The notes under the pieces were generated by a model. The model ran no database searches and was not told where the DNA came from. It worked only from the letters and a program-made list of their open reading frames with translations. The translations under genes were made by a program, and so were the position numbers. A DNA stretch of 64,000 nt, from positions 1-64,000 of the forward strand of contig CAUJNA010000527.1 in assembly GCA_963377175.1 (NCBI GenBank), in the 5' to 3' direction. Below, one piece after another: positions 30,901 through 41,840 of the stretch (the stretch's first letter is position 1; every line of letters starts with the position of its first letter). The stretch is from Effrenium voratum (lineage: Eukaryota; Sar; Dinophyceae; Suessiales; Symbiodiniaceae).

Positions 30901-33900
30901 TCGCCTGGAAGCGGGAAACACCAAACGCCACCGAGATAACAATGGACAGGGTTGCAGTGACGAGTCGATGCGCAATTCAATCAATGTTGCCCGTCCGGCA
31001 AGTCAGCAAAATGATGAGACCAACTCAATGCCAAGCTCTTTTTTGGAGCTTCACTGTCGAGCTGGCTTCACTGCCGAAACGGCACCAAGAGCAACAGAAG
31101 CTGGCGCTCACACGCCGCAACAGCACCCGCAATGGCAAGAAACTGCCTTAGAGCGGCTTGGACCCGGCCCAAATCGGCACGGGACTGGCCGCGCATCTCG
31201 GTCACTATTGGAACCGAGCGCGGCATTTCGCGCAAGCGTGTGCGGAGATCACTGCACGTCGCGCACACGAGATCCACCGCAAGAGCCTGCCTCTGCTGTT
31301 CCAGCATGGGCAGCTCGGCGAACCCGCCGAGCCAGGCCCGGAAGCGGGCCGCCCTCAAGACCTCCTCAGAGGTGGCCATGTGGCTGGCGCCGTAGAGCGT
31401 GTCATCCGTGTGGGCCTCCGCCTCATCCTCGGCGGTCACGCCAGGCAGCGGAGGCGGCAGAGCCTTAGCGGACTGAACCGAAGAAAGCGTCAGGACAACT
31501 TGATAGGCGGCAGCCGAGTTGCTGGCTGCAAGATCCTGCTGCCTGTTGCACGGCGTCTCCTTGGGTGCCAGGACTGCGATCGCGATCGCGATCTTTCCTC
31601 GGCTAGGGCGCAGTGCGAGAAGCACCACAAAGCAATTTGACACATACCACCTGCCACCTAGTTGCTGGCCGCGGCCGTCTGCTACGTGAGGACCGTGACT
31701 GCGATCGCAATCTGTCCTGAGAGTGCAGTGAGGCATGACTTGCCAAGCGCCCATCTCAAGGGGCAGTGCTGATGTTGACAGTGAGTGTGACAATAAGATT
31801 TGGCGTGATAGACTTGGCAACGATAATTGGCAGGTAGCCTAGTGGCTGGCCGCGAGCGTCCGCTGCTTGCTGGCGGTGAGCGTAGTCTTCTTGAGCGCCG
31901 TGACCGTGATCGCGATCGCGATCTTGCCTTGGCTCGAGGGCGCAGTGCGAGAAGCGCCACGAAGCAACTTGACACACGCCACCTAGTTGCTGGCCGCAAC
32001 CGTCTGCTGCTGTGGGAGCGTGACCGCGATCGCGATCTGTCCTGAGAGCGCAGTGAAGCATGAATTGCCGAGCACCCGTGTCAAGGAGCAGTGTGATGAC
32101 GTTGACGGCAAGCGTGAGGTGGGTTCATTTGCAAAACAAGAGGTGGCGCCATAGCCTCGGGGACGATACTAATAGGCAGGCAGGTTGGTGGCAAGAAAAG
32201 ACTTGTGATAAGCGTCGGGGACGACACAGCCGCTGTCTCATACTACACTTACCAGTGCCTGGGATGTACGCAACGATGGGCACATTGAACTTGACAAGTT
32301 GCAAAAAGCTTGCTGGAATTCCATTGAGACCAAGGCGCTGCTGAGTCAGACCGCCCAGGCCAAGGCAGCGACAGCACCATAGCAGTCACGGAGTCAGTTC
32401 GAGTGTGGCAGCAAGGGCACCATAGCAGCCGCGGAGTCAGTTCGTGTATAGGGGGGTTCAGTCCGACTGAGCAGCTCGGGCCGAGCTGCGGCATGTAAAA
32501 GCGCAGCTCCACGCAAACAAGCCCTGCGCAATTTCAACGAATCCGGGTCAGCCTTGAAGATCTCCGAGTGCTCGATGAGCTGACAGGGGCTGCGCGTGCC
32601 CTGCACGAAGCTCAAGAGCCTTGGGTAGGAGACGCGTGCCTTTGATGATACACATTTTCTACGAACTCGGTCCCTGACACCTCTTTGTGGAAAGGATCCG
32701 CGAAGGACGCGCGGGACCCAATCCTCGGAGAAGCAGCAGGAACACGAAGCTGATGAGCAATGATGAATCAAGCTTTGGTCCTGCGAACCGCGTGCGCCAG
32801 GTCCTGGACAACAACGCGGACGTTCGGAAAGAAGCCCCTTGCCAAGACTTTTGCCTGCCAAAGCGGCCTTGGCCAGTCGGGGCTGGCAGGTGACACTCTG
32901 TCGATGTGACATCGACGCGATGCAGGCAAGGTGCCAGAGCAAGCTGCTCGTCTCTGGCCGCGTCGGCCGTCAAGGCCTCCACCTTTCGGCAAAGGATCGG
33001 GATGAACTTGCCGAAGCTGGTCCTTAATCGGTGACAATGTTGCGGAGGCAATGACTGACAATGTGTCACCTCGCCATAAATCAGGCCAAGTGGCCGCAGT
33101 GCGTCGGAGTATGGCATCTTCGTGGATGGGCTGCAGAACTCACGAATGACATTCTCCATGCACTCTTTCACCTTGAGCGCGTGGCACTGCCGGAGATCAG
33201 CCAGATTGGCAACTCCAATGATGCCAAAGCGGCCTCAGCGAGGTCAAATGCAAAGCGGGTCATCCCTAATTAGCAAGCTGAGATGCTCTCCAGCTGGCTG
33301 CTCGCGGATCCGTAGCGAACACACAGCCATCCCTTGGAAACGTCTTGGATCAAGCTCACAGAGATGGCCTTGGACCTCAGTTGTAGCGATTTGCAGCTAC
33401 TCCGCAGGCACAAAAAACAGCCAAGCTGCAATATCTGGATTGTCAGTTTGCGCGCGGCCTCTCCAAGGCACGCCTTCATGTTCCGCATCTTCTTGCGGCC
33501 CTTGGCGCTTGCTTTAACCAAGCCCCTTGTACGCACAGAGATCTCTCAAAGACAAGCGGCCCAGTGACCTTTTTCGACTCCCTGATCGCCACGCTCCATC
33601 TTGGCCAAGAGCTTCCGGAATGCCAGACAGGATGGCACCTGAGTGACACTGAGCCTCCACTTTCACGAGCTTACGACCGTTACAACAAATTCCTCCGCAT
33701 CCTAGAGGCTTCGACTCCAAATTCCCATCGGCCCTTTTGGACAGTAAGCGAAACAGACTTGCGAGCTGCTCTGGCGGGATACTGGCGGGATCCACTGGCA
33801 AATGCTCGACACTGGCCGGAGCTCGGCAGGATCCACAGGCAAGGGATACTCAGCGGGATTCATTGGCGAGCTCCACTGGCGGGCTGCTCTGGTGAAATAC

Positions 33901-34583
33901 TCGGCGGGATCCACTGGCGAGCCGCTCTGGCGGGATACTCGGCGGGATCCACTGGCGAGCCGCTCTGGCGGGATACTTGGCGGGATCCACTGGCGAGCTC
34001 TGGCGGGATACTGGGCGGGAGGCGAGCAGGTCTGGCGGGATACTCGGCGGGATCCACTGGCGAGCTGCTCTGGCGGGATACTGGGCGGGGCCGTGGTGTG
34101 GCAAACGCGGATTCCAACATAAAATCTAACAACCCCTTCCTGTCACATGGGGAAAAAGAAATCAGGCAACTAAGTCGCTGATCGGACTGAGGGGTGCACG
34201 ACTCTCCCGCCGGCTAACACTTCGAGGCATTCGTTCTGACTGTCAGCTGCCAAGCGGTGTGCCTTGGAGCTTTCGTGCTGCTCCATGCACTGGCGGCGCA
34301 CCTCTACCTTGGCTGGGCAGCGGCGCTGAGGAATCCAAATGTGTTCATGCAGGCAAGGGTCCAGCCGGCAAGCCCGGAAGCGGGACCAAACAGTCTTGGA
34401 CCCTGCTTTGGCGCAAATCTGACATCCGAGGCCGGTATTGCCCAGCTGAAGCCAAGGAAAGTCTTGGCTCCAATCATGCCAGTGCTTGGTAATGCGTTTG
34501 CGCCACTCCTCAGCGAGTTGGTCGCTGTGACCGAGGTAAAAAGAAATTGTTGGAAAACGTCTTTTGCAACCAAGTCTCTGCAA
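25790..34583 (-). CDS. hAT-transposase-like, zinc-finger multi-exon gene (dinoflagellate-expanded family)
   Basis: Coding segments in order: about 34583-34170, TTF/BED-like finger (LGCQICAKAGSKTVWSRF ... CMEQHESSKAH, a C-x2-C plus H-x5-H pattern); 33536-33270 (RKKMRNMKACLGEAARKL, SLIQDVSKGWLCVRY, candidate first Asp); 33235-33061 (ANLADLRQCHALKVKECMEN); 33028-32905 (EALTADAARDEQL, candidate second Asp); 32865-32771 (PNVRVVVQDLAHAVRR); 32701-32660; 32627-32520 (CQLIEHSEIFKADPDS); 30855-30757 (AAKHRFESLKTPLAKS); 30457-30345; 30250-30165 (NYLFVHGMCWKTHGTYSHML); 30065-29990; 29934-29766; 29240-29150 (ALAWGFSSSGVER, the hAT dimerisation motif); 27330-27076 (WTEGHQKEVHFNRKKEMVRR); 27000-26890 (EEAAKKSEESEKKRR); and about 26301-25790. 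The order matches a large dinoflagellate family I know from memory. The first ATG is not identified. Introns carry several satellites. It may be domesticated, or an intron-bearing transposase. Splice sites are approximate. Confidence 0.7.
27898..28200. repeat. CAAG/CAGG tetranucleotide array, intronic
   Basis: About 300 bp: CAAG repeats, then alternating CAGGCAAG, then CAAG and CGAG repeats. Preceded by CCAACCAA at 27838-27862 and followed by GACAGACA repeats to 28380. Frames of 150-260 codons across it (KQAS or LLAC repeats) are artefacts. Confidence 0.95.
28385..28690. repeat. Diverged 50-80 bp repeats
   Basis: The phrase CTTCTTCACT with preceding AAGCCTACA, AAGCCAGCGTTT or AAGCCTGCA and following GGTC/CTTTCTT occurs about five times. 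It lies in the gap between coding segments of the hAT-like gene. Confidence 0.55.
31565..32130. repeat. Two 330-340 bp direct repeats with GCGATCGC runs
   Basis: Segments starting near 31573 and 31907 share, in order, GCGATCGCGATCGCGATC, GGGCGCAGTGCGAGAAGC, CACCTAGTTGCTGGCCGC, then a second GCGATCGC-type string, TCTGTCCTGAGAG and GCAGTG. The 32.1-32.25 kb stretch has a third, worn trace. It is intronic in the hAT-like gene. Confidence 0.8.
33770..34095. repeat. 38-39 bp tandem repeat, seven or eight copies
   Basis: The unit is built of GGCGGGATCCACTGGCGAGC and GCTCTGGCGGGATACT. It includes a BamHI-type GGATCC in most copies. It lies in the first recognised intron of the hAT-like gene. The ORFs read GGIHWRA or WRDP repeats and are not genes. 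Confidence 0.9.
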
Positions 34584-35879
34584 AACGTATGCTGTTCAGC
34601 AAGAGAGGCATGGCTCGAGCGTCCGAAAGTCGACATCTCACCCTTTTGCGAGGGTTGAAAAAGGGGTCAGGGTTGCCTTCAGAAAAAAGGTCAAGGGTTG
34701 CCTTGAAAGGGGTGAAGGGTTGTGTTTGCAAAGCTGATGGGCAACGATTTGGTTCATTCAACAGGTCTCTGAAATTTATACATGTCATTGCCTGTCGCAT
34801 CAAAATGACGTGCTCAGTCAAACATGAAGTGTTTGAAACACAAACTCTGCCTACACCCCATGTTCGAGCCCAGCTGAATCCAGCCGACGCCAGTGGGAAA
34901 GCGCGCGCGGCTAAATTTATTCGGATGTCTAAATTTCCCTGGACGAGGCTTCTTGCAACCGCAGACAACCAACAACCAACAACCATCAAACCGCAACATC
35001 CACTTGTCTTCCCCAGGTGCCCGGGCCACCAAGCAGGCAGCCCGGCAGCCGCAGCAGTGGGGGTGGCAGCCGAAGCAGCCGCCCGCAGCTGCTGTCTCTG
35101 TTGCTAGATCAGGGCCCTGTTAAACTTGGATCCCCAGCCAAAACATAAGTCCGTTGAACGACGAATATTGTTTCTCTCTCCCCCATCAAAAGTAAAGAGC
35201 CGCTGTTTGAAGACTACTGAGCTATTTTTGTTTAAAAAAAGTGAAATTACCCTCGACTTTTTCGACTATGTTAAGACCACCCCAGTAGTGGTAAATATAT
35301 AAAGTTTAAACTTTTTCTGGGCCATCCACTCAGCAAGTGAGATTCTCACAGTGAGATAAACAGGGGCCGCCTTCAAAGTTAAGAAGTTTGCATTTTTTTG
35401 TGAGAAATAGGGGGCGCCCTCAAAATTATTGGTTTCTTGGTTTCCCTCGTACACCAACCCAAGAAAGGCCGCCCTGGAAAAAAGTGTTTTCTCTGCCTAT
35501 TCTTGACCCACTGCCAAATAGAGGGGCCCTCAAAATTGGGGACGCCGATTTTTCCCATGGAAATCCACTAGGCTGCGTGTTTCCCTTTTTTAACCCAACC
35601 CGGGAGAAAAACAAAGGAGAACAAAAATGAGAAGAATAAAACATGGAGAAAAAACAAACGGAACGCGGCTTTAAGGCCATCGCCTGCGGCGCCACGCTGG
35701 GCGCCTGTGAGGTCAGCTCCCAGCGCCTCGGGTTTCGCCATACTGGGACGCAGCGGTGGGGTTTCTTTGGGCGCAGAAACAAAATCTACCGCGGCCAACA
35801 AACACCACCACCTCAGATGTTTTGTCTCTTTGGTTTGACCTTTGGGTTCGTCAGGATTTACTTTGGGTTCCTAGGAAGA
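34584..35879. other. 5' flank of the hAT-like gene and start of the strand-switch region
   Basis: No convincing coding segment. 34640-34730 holds a local repeat of AGGGTTG and AAAAAGGGTC strings; 34960-34985 is an ACAACCA run; 35400-35560 has two GGCGCCCTCAAAATT-like strings that also occur at 9332. Confidence 0.4.
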
Positions 35880-36007
35880 CTAGGCCCCCCAGCTAGGTGC
35901 CCTTCTCTACCATGTTTTTTTTGGGGGGGTTTTGCGTTTCCCTAGTAACATAGACGACAGGAAAAAAACGCGTACCCTTATTCTAACCTCTCGACTGGAG
36001 GACCTAG
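35880..36007. mobile_element. Family A TIR element, copy 1
   Basis: 128 bp bounded by CTAGGCCCCCCAG and CTGGAGGACCTAG, inverted repeats of each other. The interior has GGTGCCC, a G-run with GTTT, and the conserved tail TACCCTTATTCTAACCTC. Non-coding, MITE-like. Confidence 0.75.
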
Positions 36008-36013
36008 CAGAAA

Positions 36014-36234
36014 ACATGAACTGGTTTCACAACAAAAGTTACACTCGCCCGCGGGAAACAGCTGGCGTTTTTACAAATTCACACTTGAGATACCAGGCGC
36101 TTGGCAGCAAGCAGGTCAAAGGGAAAAACAACGGGTTTTACACACAACAAATAATAACGCACATTCGTTCCCAAGAGAAGCAGCTGGTTTTTACAAAGTA
36201 TCACTGGTTGAGATACCAGACACTTGGCGGTAGG
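36014..36234. repeat. Two-copy ~117-bp tandem repeat
   Basis: AACAGCTGGCGTTTTTACAA, then GAGATACCAGGCGCTTGGCA, in the first copy pairs with AGCAGCTGGTTTTTACAAAG, then GAGATACCAGACACTTGGCG, in the second, about 117 bp later. Confidence 0.7.
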
Positions 36235-37235
36235 GAAACCCGGGTTGAGAGTTGTGAATGGGAATCATGCTTTGGAAGCTAAGCGGCTAAGCATGCAAGC
36301 AGTACCCAACAGCCGGAAGCTTTGGAACCCTTTCTGAAAGCTGCACCGAACCACAGAGCTTTTATTCAGCAGTGACCCCCAAGCTTCCAGCCGGAGGAAA
36401 CACAAGGAATCCGTGGGAAGGTTGGAAACGTGGAAACGAATGAAAACCGATTCGCATTGGATACTTTGGTAAATGATTCTACTTTATTTGATGTGGATTG
36501 TGCTAAGGCCCTATGAAAGCCATGTTGGTAGAACCACAGACATGGCAGCTGTTTTATGAGAGTTACCACCTGAGCCACGGTGAAACTTCACTGTTACCCT
36601 GCTGCCTTGGACAATTTAGGGCTCGTCCTGGTTTGTGGGGGAATTAATTTGTGAGTCCTTGGATGTTTAAAACCACTTAAGGTTCCAAGCATGGTTGCAA
36701 TTGGAAGCAAACGCACCAAAGGAAAACCACCCATCTTGGCCTTGCTTCGTCAAAGCAGTCTAAATGAAAACATGTCCACTTCTCTGGTTGAACAATTCGG
36801 CCAAGGCATCGAAAGGAGGGTTGACAACCTGACATATACCACGGCATCTCCGAATCCAGAAGTGCGGGCCATGGTTTCACGGAGAATCCGTATGCCTGCG
36901 TATCCAATGGAAGGATCCAGGATTTCCACACTTGTTTTTCCACCATGGCAGAAATGGCATTTGGACAACACACGTTGCGACTGTCCGCAGCCGAGTCAAC
37001 GAGAGCAACAAGCATCAGGCGGCTGATTCATGAACGAAATTTGGAGATGTCCTTTGTGTTGCATTGTGACACAATGCCACCTTTGCACGATGGGTCCGTT
37101 TGAGCGTTTTCAAAGTAGATTGAAGCTGGGCCCCAGACAAGCGCATTGTCACTTCGAACCCACAACAATATATTCAGAGCGAAGCCGCTTCCAAGTGGTT
37201 TGTGAACTTGTCCCAAAATCGCCCAGGTTGCTGCA

Positions 37236-37425
37236 TATACAATATGGCACATATATAATAAACATAGCACACTGATTGCATCTGACATTCACAAATCAAA
37301 GTCCCCACCCATTTTTAGTACGTTTGTTTGCTTTTAGGGGTATACAATATGGTACAAATAATAAACATAGCATTGTGACTGTATTTGATATTCATAGCAG
37401 TCCCCACCCATTTTGATTTGTTTTA
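37236..37425. repeat. Two-copy ~104-bp tandem repeat
   Basis: ATACAATATGGCACATATAT ... AATAAACATAGCAC ... TCCCCACCCATTTT recurs as ATACAATATGGTACAAATAA ... AACATAGCATTGTG ... TCCCCACCCATTTTG. It lies just left of the first plus-strand PPR-like exon. Confidence 0.75.
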
Positions 37426-37434
37426 CACCTGGTG

Positions 37435-37566
37435 GAATGGGCTTCGGTCGCCATGCGGAGGTGGCTTCCCGCCACGCAACTGCTGGCCCGGTGCGCCGCT
37501 GAAATGCTCCGCTTGGACGTGCTGTCGCTGGACGCATCTGAGTCGTTTCTTCCGATCGCGCGCTAG
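37435..37566 (+). CDS. PPR-like exon fragment 1
   Basis: The open segment reads RRWLPATQLLARCAAEM then LRLDVLSLDASES. The W-x-x-A-x-x-L-L helix followed by a D-V turn is the usual shape of a dinoflagellate pentatricopeptide repeat. PPR proteins bind organellar RNA. It is the first of several such fragments on the plus strand. No start codon can be assigned. Confidence 0.4.
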   Translation, partial: EWASVAMRRWLPATQLLARCAAEMLRLDVLSLDASESFLPIAR

Positions 37567-38599
37567 GTTCGGAGTTCGGAGAGTTGGCGTTTGGGGCGAG
37601 CGGTTTTCAAGGTCCTGTGTAAAGTTGCATGTGTTTCTCCTTGGTGCAAGGTTTAAGGGGAATCAAGGGCCACTTGATTTGGGGTTCATCTATTTTGAGA
37701 GCACGGGACCCGTTGGGGTGATTATCTCCGGAAGGTTTGCACCCACGGAAAGGTCAATAGGCCCCAAGATTCAAGATCCAACCCTACCCAACCCTTCCAA
37801 ATCGATACTCACAAAATCCATACCATACCATACCCTCGCAGCCTGGAAAACATTTGGGACTCCGCAAAAAAACAAAAACAAAAAAACAATGCATGAATAT
37901 GGAGCATTGGCTCACATGGACTTACTCTGTGCCGTTTCCTATTGACCAATAAAGTCCTTACACCTCACAAATCGGTTGAACGTGATTCCCTTTGCATGTC
38001 CACCCACGCCTTTTCCACTTGACGGCTGTTGGGCAACGGATCTTTAGACTTTCACACTTTCTGGTTGAAATCAAGTTGGGTTTTCCACGAAACCCCTAAA
38101 AAGTGAAGAACCTTTTGCAGGGGGGTCAACAGCAACCAAGTGCAGAACTCTTGGGCGAAAAAATCCACAACAAACATTCTTCTTGACAATACACGGCCGT
38201 GCCTCCCGGGATTTCCTGGTTTTCCAGCAATCCGTGGAAGGAATGGTTGAAAGTGATCCTCGGATCATGTCATCTTTGCTGACATTTGTTTGGAAGTCCC
38301 AACCCCTTTTCACCTCTCGTTTCGTTGGTTTCGAGAGGTTTGTTTTGGGTGTTTCCAAAGATTGTGCACCTCTTGGTTGGTTTGAACAGGGCCACCAACA
38401 AAATGCAACGTGTTGGACGCGCTCACCGACTCGGGTGTAGAACGAGCTTACCCATGCAGGTTATTTGGGTTTTCGTTTTTCCGATTGCTCCAAGTTCAAA
38501 AGCTGGTTTTAGTCTTTGGTTCCATTTGCCAAGGTGCCATGTTTGGTACAATGTTTTGAGCCACAGCCATTCGTGTAGATCTTCTTCAGGCGCCGTCGG

Positions 38600-38690
38600 G
38601 GCATGCTTGTTCTCGTTTGGTCCAGAGAGAGGTGCTTCAATATGGCCCTGGGAGCCTGTGAGAAGAGCTACCAGTGGCGAGAGGCGCGGT
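38600..38690 (+). CDS. PPR-like exon fragment 2
   Basis: MALGACEKSYQWREARFW is close to the dinoflagellate PPR helix pattern N-x-A-L-G-A-C-E-K-x-x-Q-W-x-x-A-L. The segment is too short for more. Plus strand, same direction as the other PPR fragments. Confidence 0.5.
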
Positions 38691-39904
38691 TTTGGGGCCG
38701 CGGTGGCTTTTTGGGCGCTTTGTGTTATAAACGGCCACGGGTGGCTGAAAATAGGAGCACACCCAAAATGGCTGGATTGGCATTGGTGTCATTTTGAGTA
38801 CCTGCGTGTGCCATGCTCAAAGCATTCCGTTACTTGGGGTTGGTGTGGACGGCCATCAGCCTAGAGTTTTAGACAAGCACTATGCAGCTAGATTACGGGA
38901 GCCGTGACCACTTCTGTGATGTTTCACGGCATGGAGCCCCTTTAGAAACATTCATTGGCGGAATCCCTTTTGGGTGAAAGCAGCCAGTGCTTTGGGTTTT
39001 CTCTGTGAATGTACGATTCCAGGCAGGTACCGGGGAGCAATTGTTGGAAGTCTACTTAAATGTTCAACCCACTTAGCAAGTAGGTTATACTGCAACTATG
39101 CTTATGAGGGAAGTACCCCCTTTTAGCCTGGAAAACCATTTTTTTGATGGCGCTTTTGGGTCATTGGGAGTTTCAGCTTCAGTGGTTGGTCGGTATCGGA
39201 TCATTGCAATATTGTAGTACACCTCGCCTCGGAGGACCAGTATAAGGTCTACTCGGATGAATGAGGGTACCCTTGTGGGTTTTTTGACCATTTGAGTGGG
39301 GAACGTCATAAAACTGCTCCTACACCCTCCCAACACCCCGCCCAAACACACCTTCAGTGTTGGTCTGTTTTAGCATTCCCCGGAGTGTGTTCCCCCTCAA
39401 GGGTGTGGCGTTAGGGAATGAAGGAACCCTTCTTGGATGGCGTCAAAGAAAATCCAAAAGGCAACCACCATCAGCTTTTAGGGCTCCGCAATGTAAACCT
39501 GGAGGTGGTAGTCAGCTTTGGGGTGGGGGAGCATTCGAAAGGAAGCCATCTTTCAGACTGCATGGGGTACCCAAGCTGGTATCTCGTTTGAAAAAAACTC
39601 GATGCAGATTTACGAGGTTGCCCAAGGAGCAGTTTCCTCTAGGATGGTTTGTGCGGCACCTTGATTTAAGGGAATTCAATGTTTGGGGAGTTGTTTGTTG
39701 CTTTCAAAGGGAAACCAAGAGGAAACGCACCAGTTGTGAGCCTTCCATTTGCTGGGGAAATCACGAGTTACCCACGTGGCCAAACCTACCTGGCCGTGGG
39801 TCAACACGAATGGGGCAGGTGCACCACCCACTTTAGTTTTTTTTAGTGGGGATTGGGATGTTCACTGGGGGTACAGGGTTCTGACCCATAGCCGCCTGAT
39901 GCCC

Positions 39905-40060
39905 GCCAGGCGCTGGGCATTTTTGCCGCCCTCGACGCGCCGAGCGCGTCCTCCGTGAACGGCGCCGTGGCGGCGCTGGCGTCGACCGCGTGGCGGCAGG
40001 CGCTCGAGCTGCTGCCATCGGAGGCCAACGCGTTGAGCCCCTCGGAGGCGAAGAGAAGAG
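39905..40060 (+). CDS. PPR-like exon fragment 3
   Basis: The segment RQALGIFAALDAPSASSV then NGAVAALASTAWRQALELL carries two helix-turn-helix units with the W-x-x-A-L signature. It is GC-rich in an otherwise AT-richer surrounding. A family D element begins 50 bp downstream. Confidence 0.5.
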
Positions 40061-40110
40061 GAAAACGTGGGGACTTGCAGAGAGTTGAACGGAAAAACCA
40101 AAGGGATAAT

Positions 40111-40262
40111 GTTGACCCCATATTGATCAACTGGGGGGGGGTTCATATTATTCAACCCCAGTTTATTCATTGGGGGGGGTTCTCCTCCACAAGCAACGAT
40201 TCCCCACCAATCCCAGGAACACCCCCTATTAATAAAATGGGGTTGATTTTATTGGGGTCAAC
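40111..40262. mobile_element. Family D TIR element, copy 1
   Basis: 152 bp with perfect 10-bp ends, GTTGACCCCA and TGGGGTCAAC. The interior has AACACCCCCTATTAATAAA. A second copy lies at 43568-43710. It abuts PPR-like exon fragment 3, so it may be intronic. Confidence 0.8.
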
Positions 40263-41330
40263 ATCATTAACCATGTTTGCAGGCTGCGCAACTTGACAAT
40301 TTTGAGCGGGTTCTAAGGGGCGCTGGTAAGGGGCTTGGTGTCCTTTGAGTAATTGGGCTGAAACCCCTTTTCAAGAAACTTCAAACCGGGGAAGGGTATG
40401 CCAGGTCATGTTTTACTTGTTTTCCCCTCTGATTGAAGTATCACTGGTTTGAGTTGTTTTTTTTTGTTTTCAAATGATGCGTTCTTTGGGTGTGATGATA
40501 TGAGCGATGCTGGTTACCATGGAAATCCACTGGGCATTTGAGGTAGGTATCTGGTCCTATGGTAGGGCCAAGGGGAAAGGAAGAAAGAAAGCTCCACATA
40601 GGCCTTAATAGTCGGCCCCTTTTGTGAGGGTCTGTTTGTTTGCAGGTATGCTTGTTGGGGGGGGCGGCTTGCAAGGCCAACAGGAAGCCGACCCCTTGTT
40701 GGGGTCCCTTATTTTGAGATCCATATTGGTCTTTTTAATATGGATATCAGGGGGTACTCCTTGTACGTGACCTGTTGATCTTTCAGCCGAAGCCAAATCG
40801 GCGAGTACTACTCCCGCGTTTGGAGGGCCAGAAGGTCTGTTGTGTTCCTCATGTTTGTTTCTGCATATTTTGAGCTTTACTTGCCCAAGCAACGCTCCAA
40901 ACCCATAATGACTTCAGAGGCACCAGGAAGCAGCCTTCCATTTGTTTATTCCCCGAGGTGGACTTAAACCCAGCGGTTCTACTTCTGGCGAAATGAGCCA
41001 CCTCTGAGTTTACAGCAGGTCCACCTCGAAGCAACCTAAGCAGAAGACAGGCAGCCCGAACACACGCTCTTGCGTGCCGTGGACCCCTTTCCTTTGTGTT
41101 AGTAATTTTCAAGGGTTCCTATGAAGAGGAGCATGACCATTCCCCTCACAATCAACTGACGAAATGCTGGATCATCTCTTGCCATCTTCCTTCTTGAGCC
41201 AGTTTCCATACGGACCGGAGACCATCACAAACACACAGAACAACATTTGCCCAGGGCACATGCAACTGGCTTTTCGAGCTTAAGACATCGGCTCATTTGG
41301 GCTCCCCCCAAGTCCCCCCCCCCCCCGTCC
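40263..41330. other. Intervening non-coding sequence
   Basis: Nothing firm. A 75-bp inverted repeat (CGAGGTGGAC ... GTCCACCTCG) lies at about 40955-41030. A short string ACCATGGAAATCCACTGGGC near 40518 recurs in variant form near 35557, 50041 and 56067. Confidence 0.4.
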
Positions 41331-41342
41331 TCGCTCTCCTCG

Positions 41343-41450
41343 CTCCGAGGCTATGGCGCCTGCATCGGCGCGTGCGTGAAGGCGGTGCAATGGCAGCTGG
41401 CCCTGGGCCTCTTTCAGGAGCTCCGAGCAGCAGCTTGGGTCCAAGATCCG
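41343..41450 (+). CDS. PPR-like exon fragment 4
   Basis: YGACIGACVKAVQWQLALG then LFQELRAA is the clearest PPR repeat in the window: Y-x-A-x-I-x-A-C-x-K, then Q-W-x-x-A-L-x-L-F-x-E-L. GC-rich. A G-run of about 14 at 41461 follows the exon. Confidence 0.65.
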
Positions 41451-41626
41451 GACGGGTTTCGGGGGGGGGGGGGGCAAAATTGTGGCATCCTACCCAAGTG
41501 CTGCCTGCTTCATCTCAAAAGCGGCGTTCCTTTGATATGGACCGTTTTGACCATGTCACGGTTTTCCTTCCACATGTCCGTTTAAAGGGCACCACTCGTC
41601 CAACATAGGCACAGGGGCACAACCAT

Positions 41627-41730
41627 GGTTGCTGTTGGGAAGCATTTGACTTTTTTGCTTTTTGTGGTTTAGTGGGAAATCCCCACTTAACTGCTAAGGT
41701 TTAAGTTTTGCTCCCCTTCCAACGTCAACC
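41627..41730. mobile_element. Family C foldback element, copy 2
   Basis: GGTTGCTGTTGGGAAGCA and CTTCCAACGTCAACC ends, with the internal hairpin TTTAGTGGGAAATCCCCACT. The 110 bp to the right (41731-41840) is shared with the copy at 45.2 kb. Confidence 0.75.
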
Positions 41731-41840
41731 AAGCAACCCTTATTTGTTGTTTGTTTCCCAGCCAAGCGGCAGTCCTTCGGAAAGGACCTGGTAATCACCG
41801 GGAAAGACGGGCCCCTGTTTCCGGCGGCCCGGTGAAGTCA
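41731..41840. repeat. Flank duplicated at 45340-45443
   Basis: AAGCAACCCTTAT, then AAGCGGCAGTCCTTCGGAAA, AATCACCGGGAAAGACGGGC and CCCTGTTTCCGG match 45340-45443 almost base for base. The two loci were therefore copied together with the family C element. Confidence 0.75.

Noticed and set aside
36530..36595. tRNA A-box-like string TGGCTCAGGTGG on the minus strand
   Set aside because: The D stem and a matching B box are absent, and no acceptor stem can be drawn.
40950..41030. tRNA-like segment (75 nt, 10-bp paired ends, GGGTTTAAGTCC)
   Set aside because: The D and T arms do not pair and the A box is missing. It is better read as a small inverted-repeat element.
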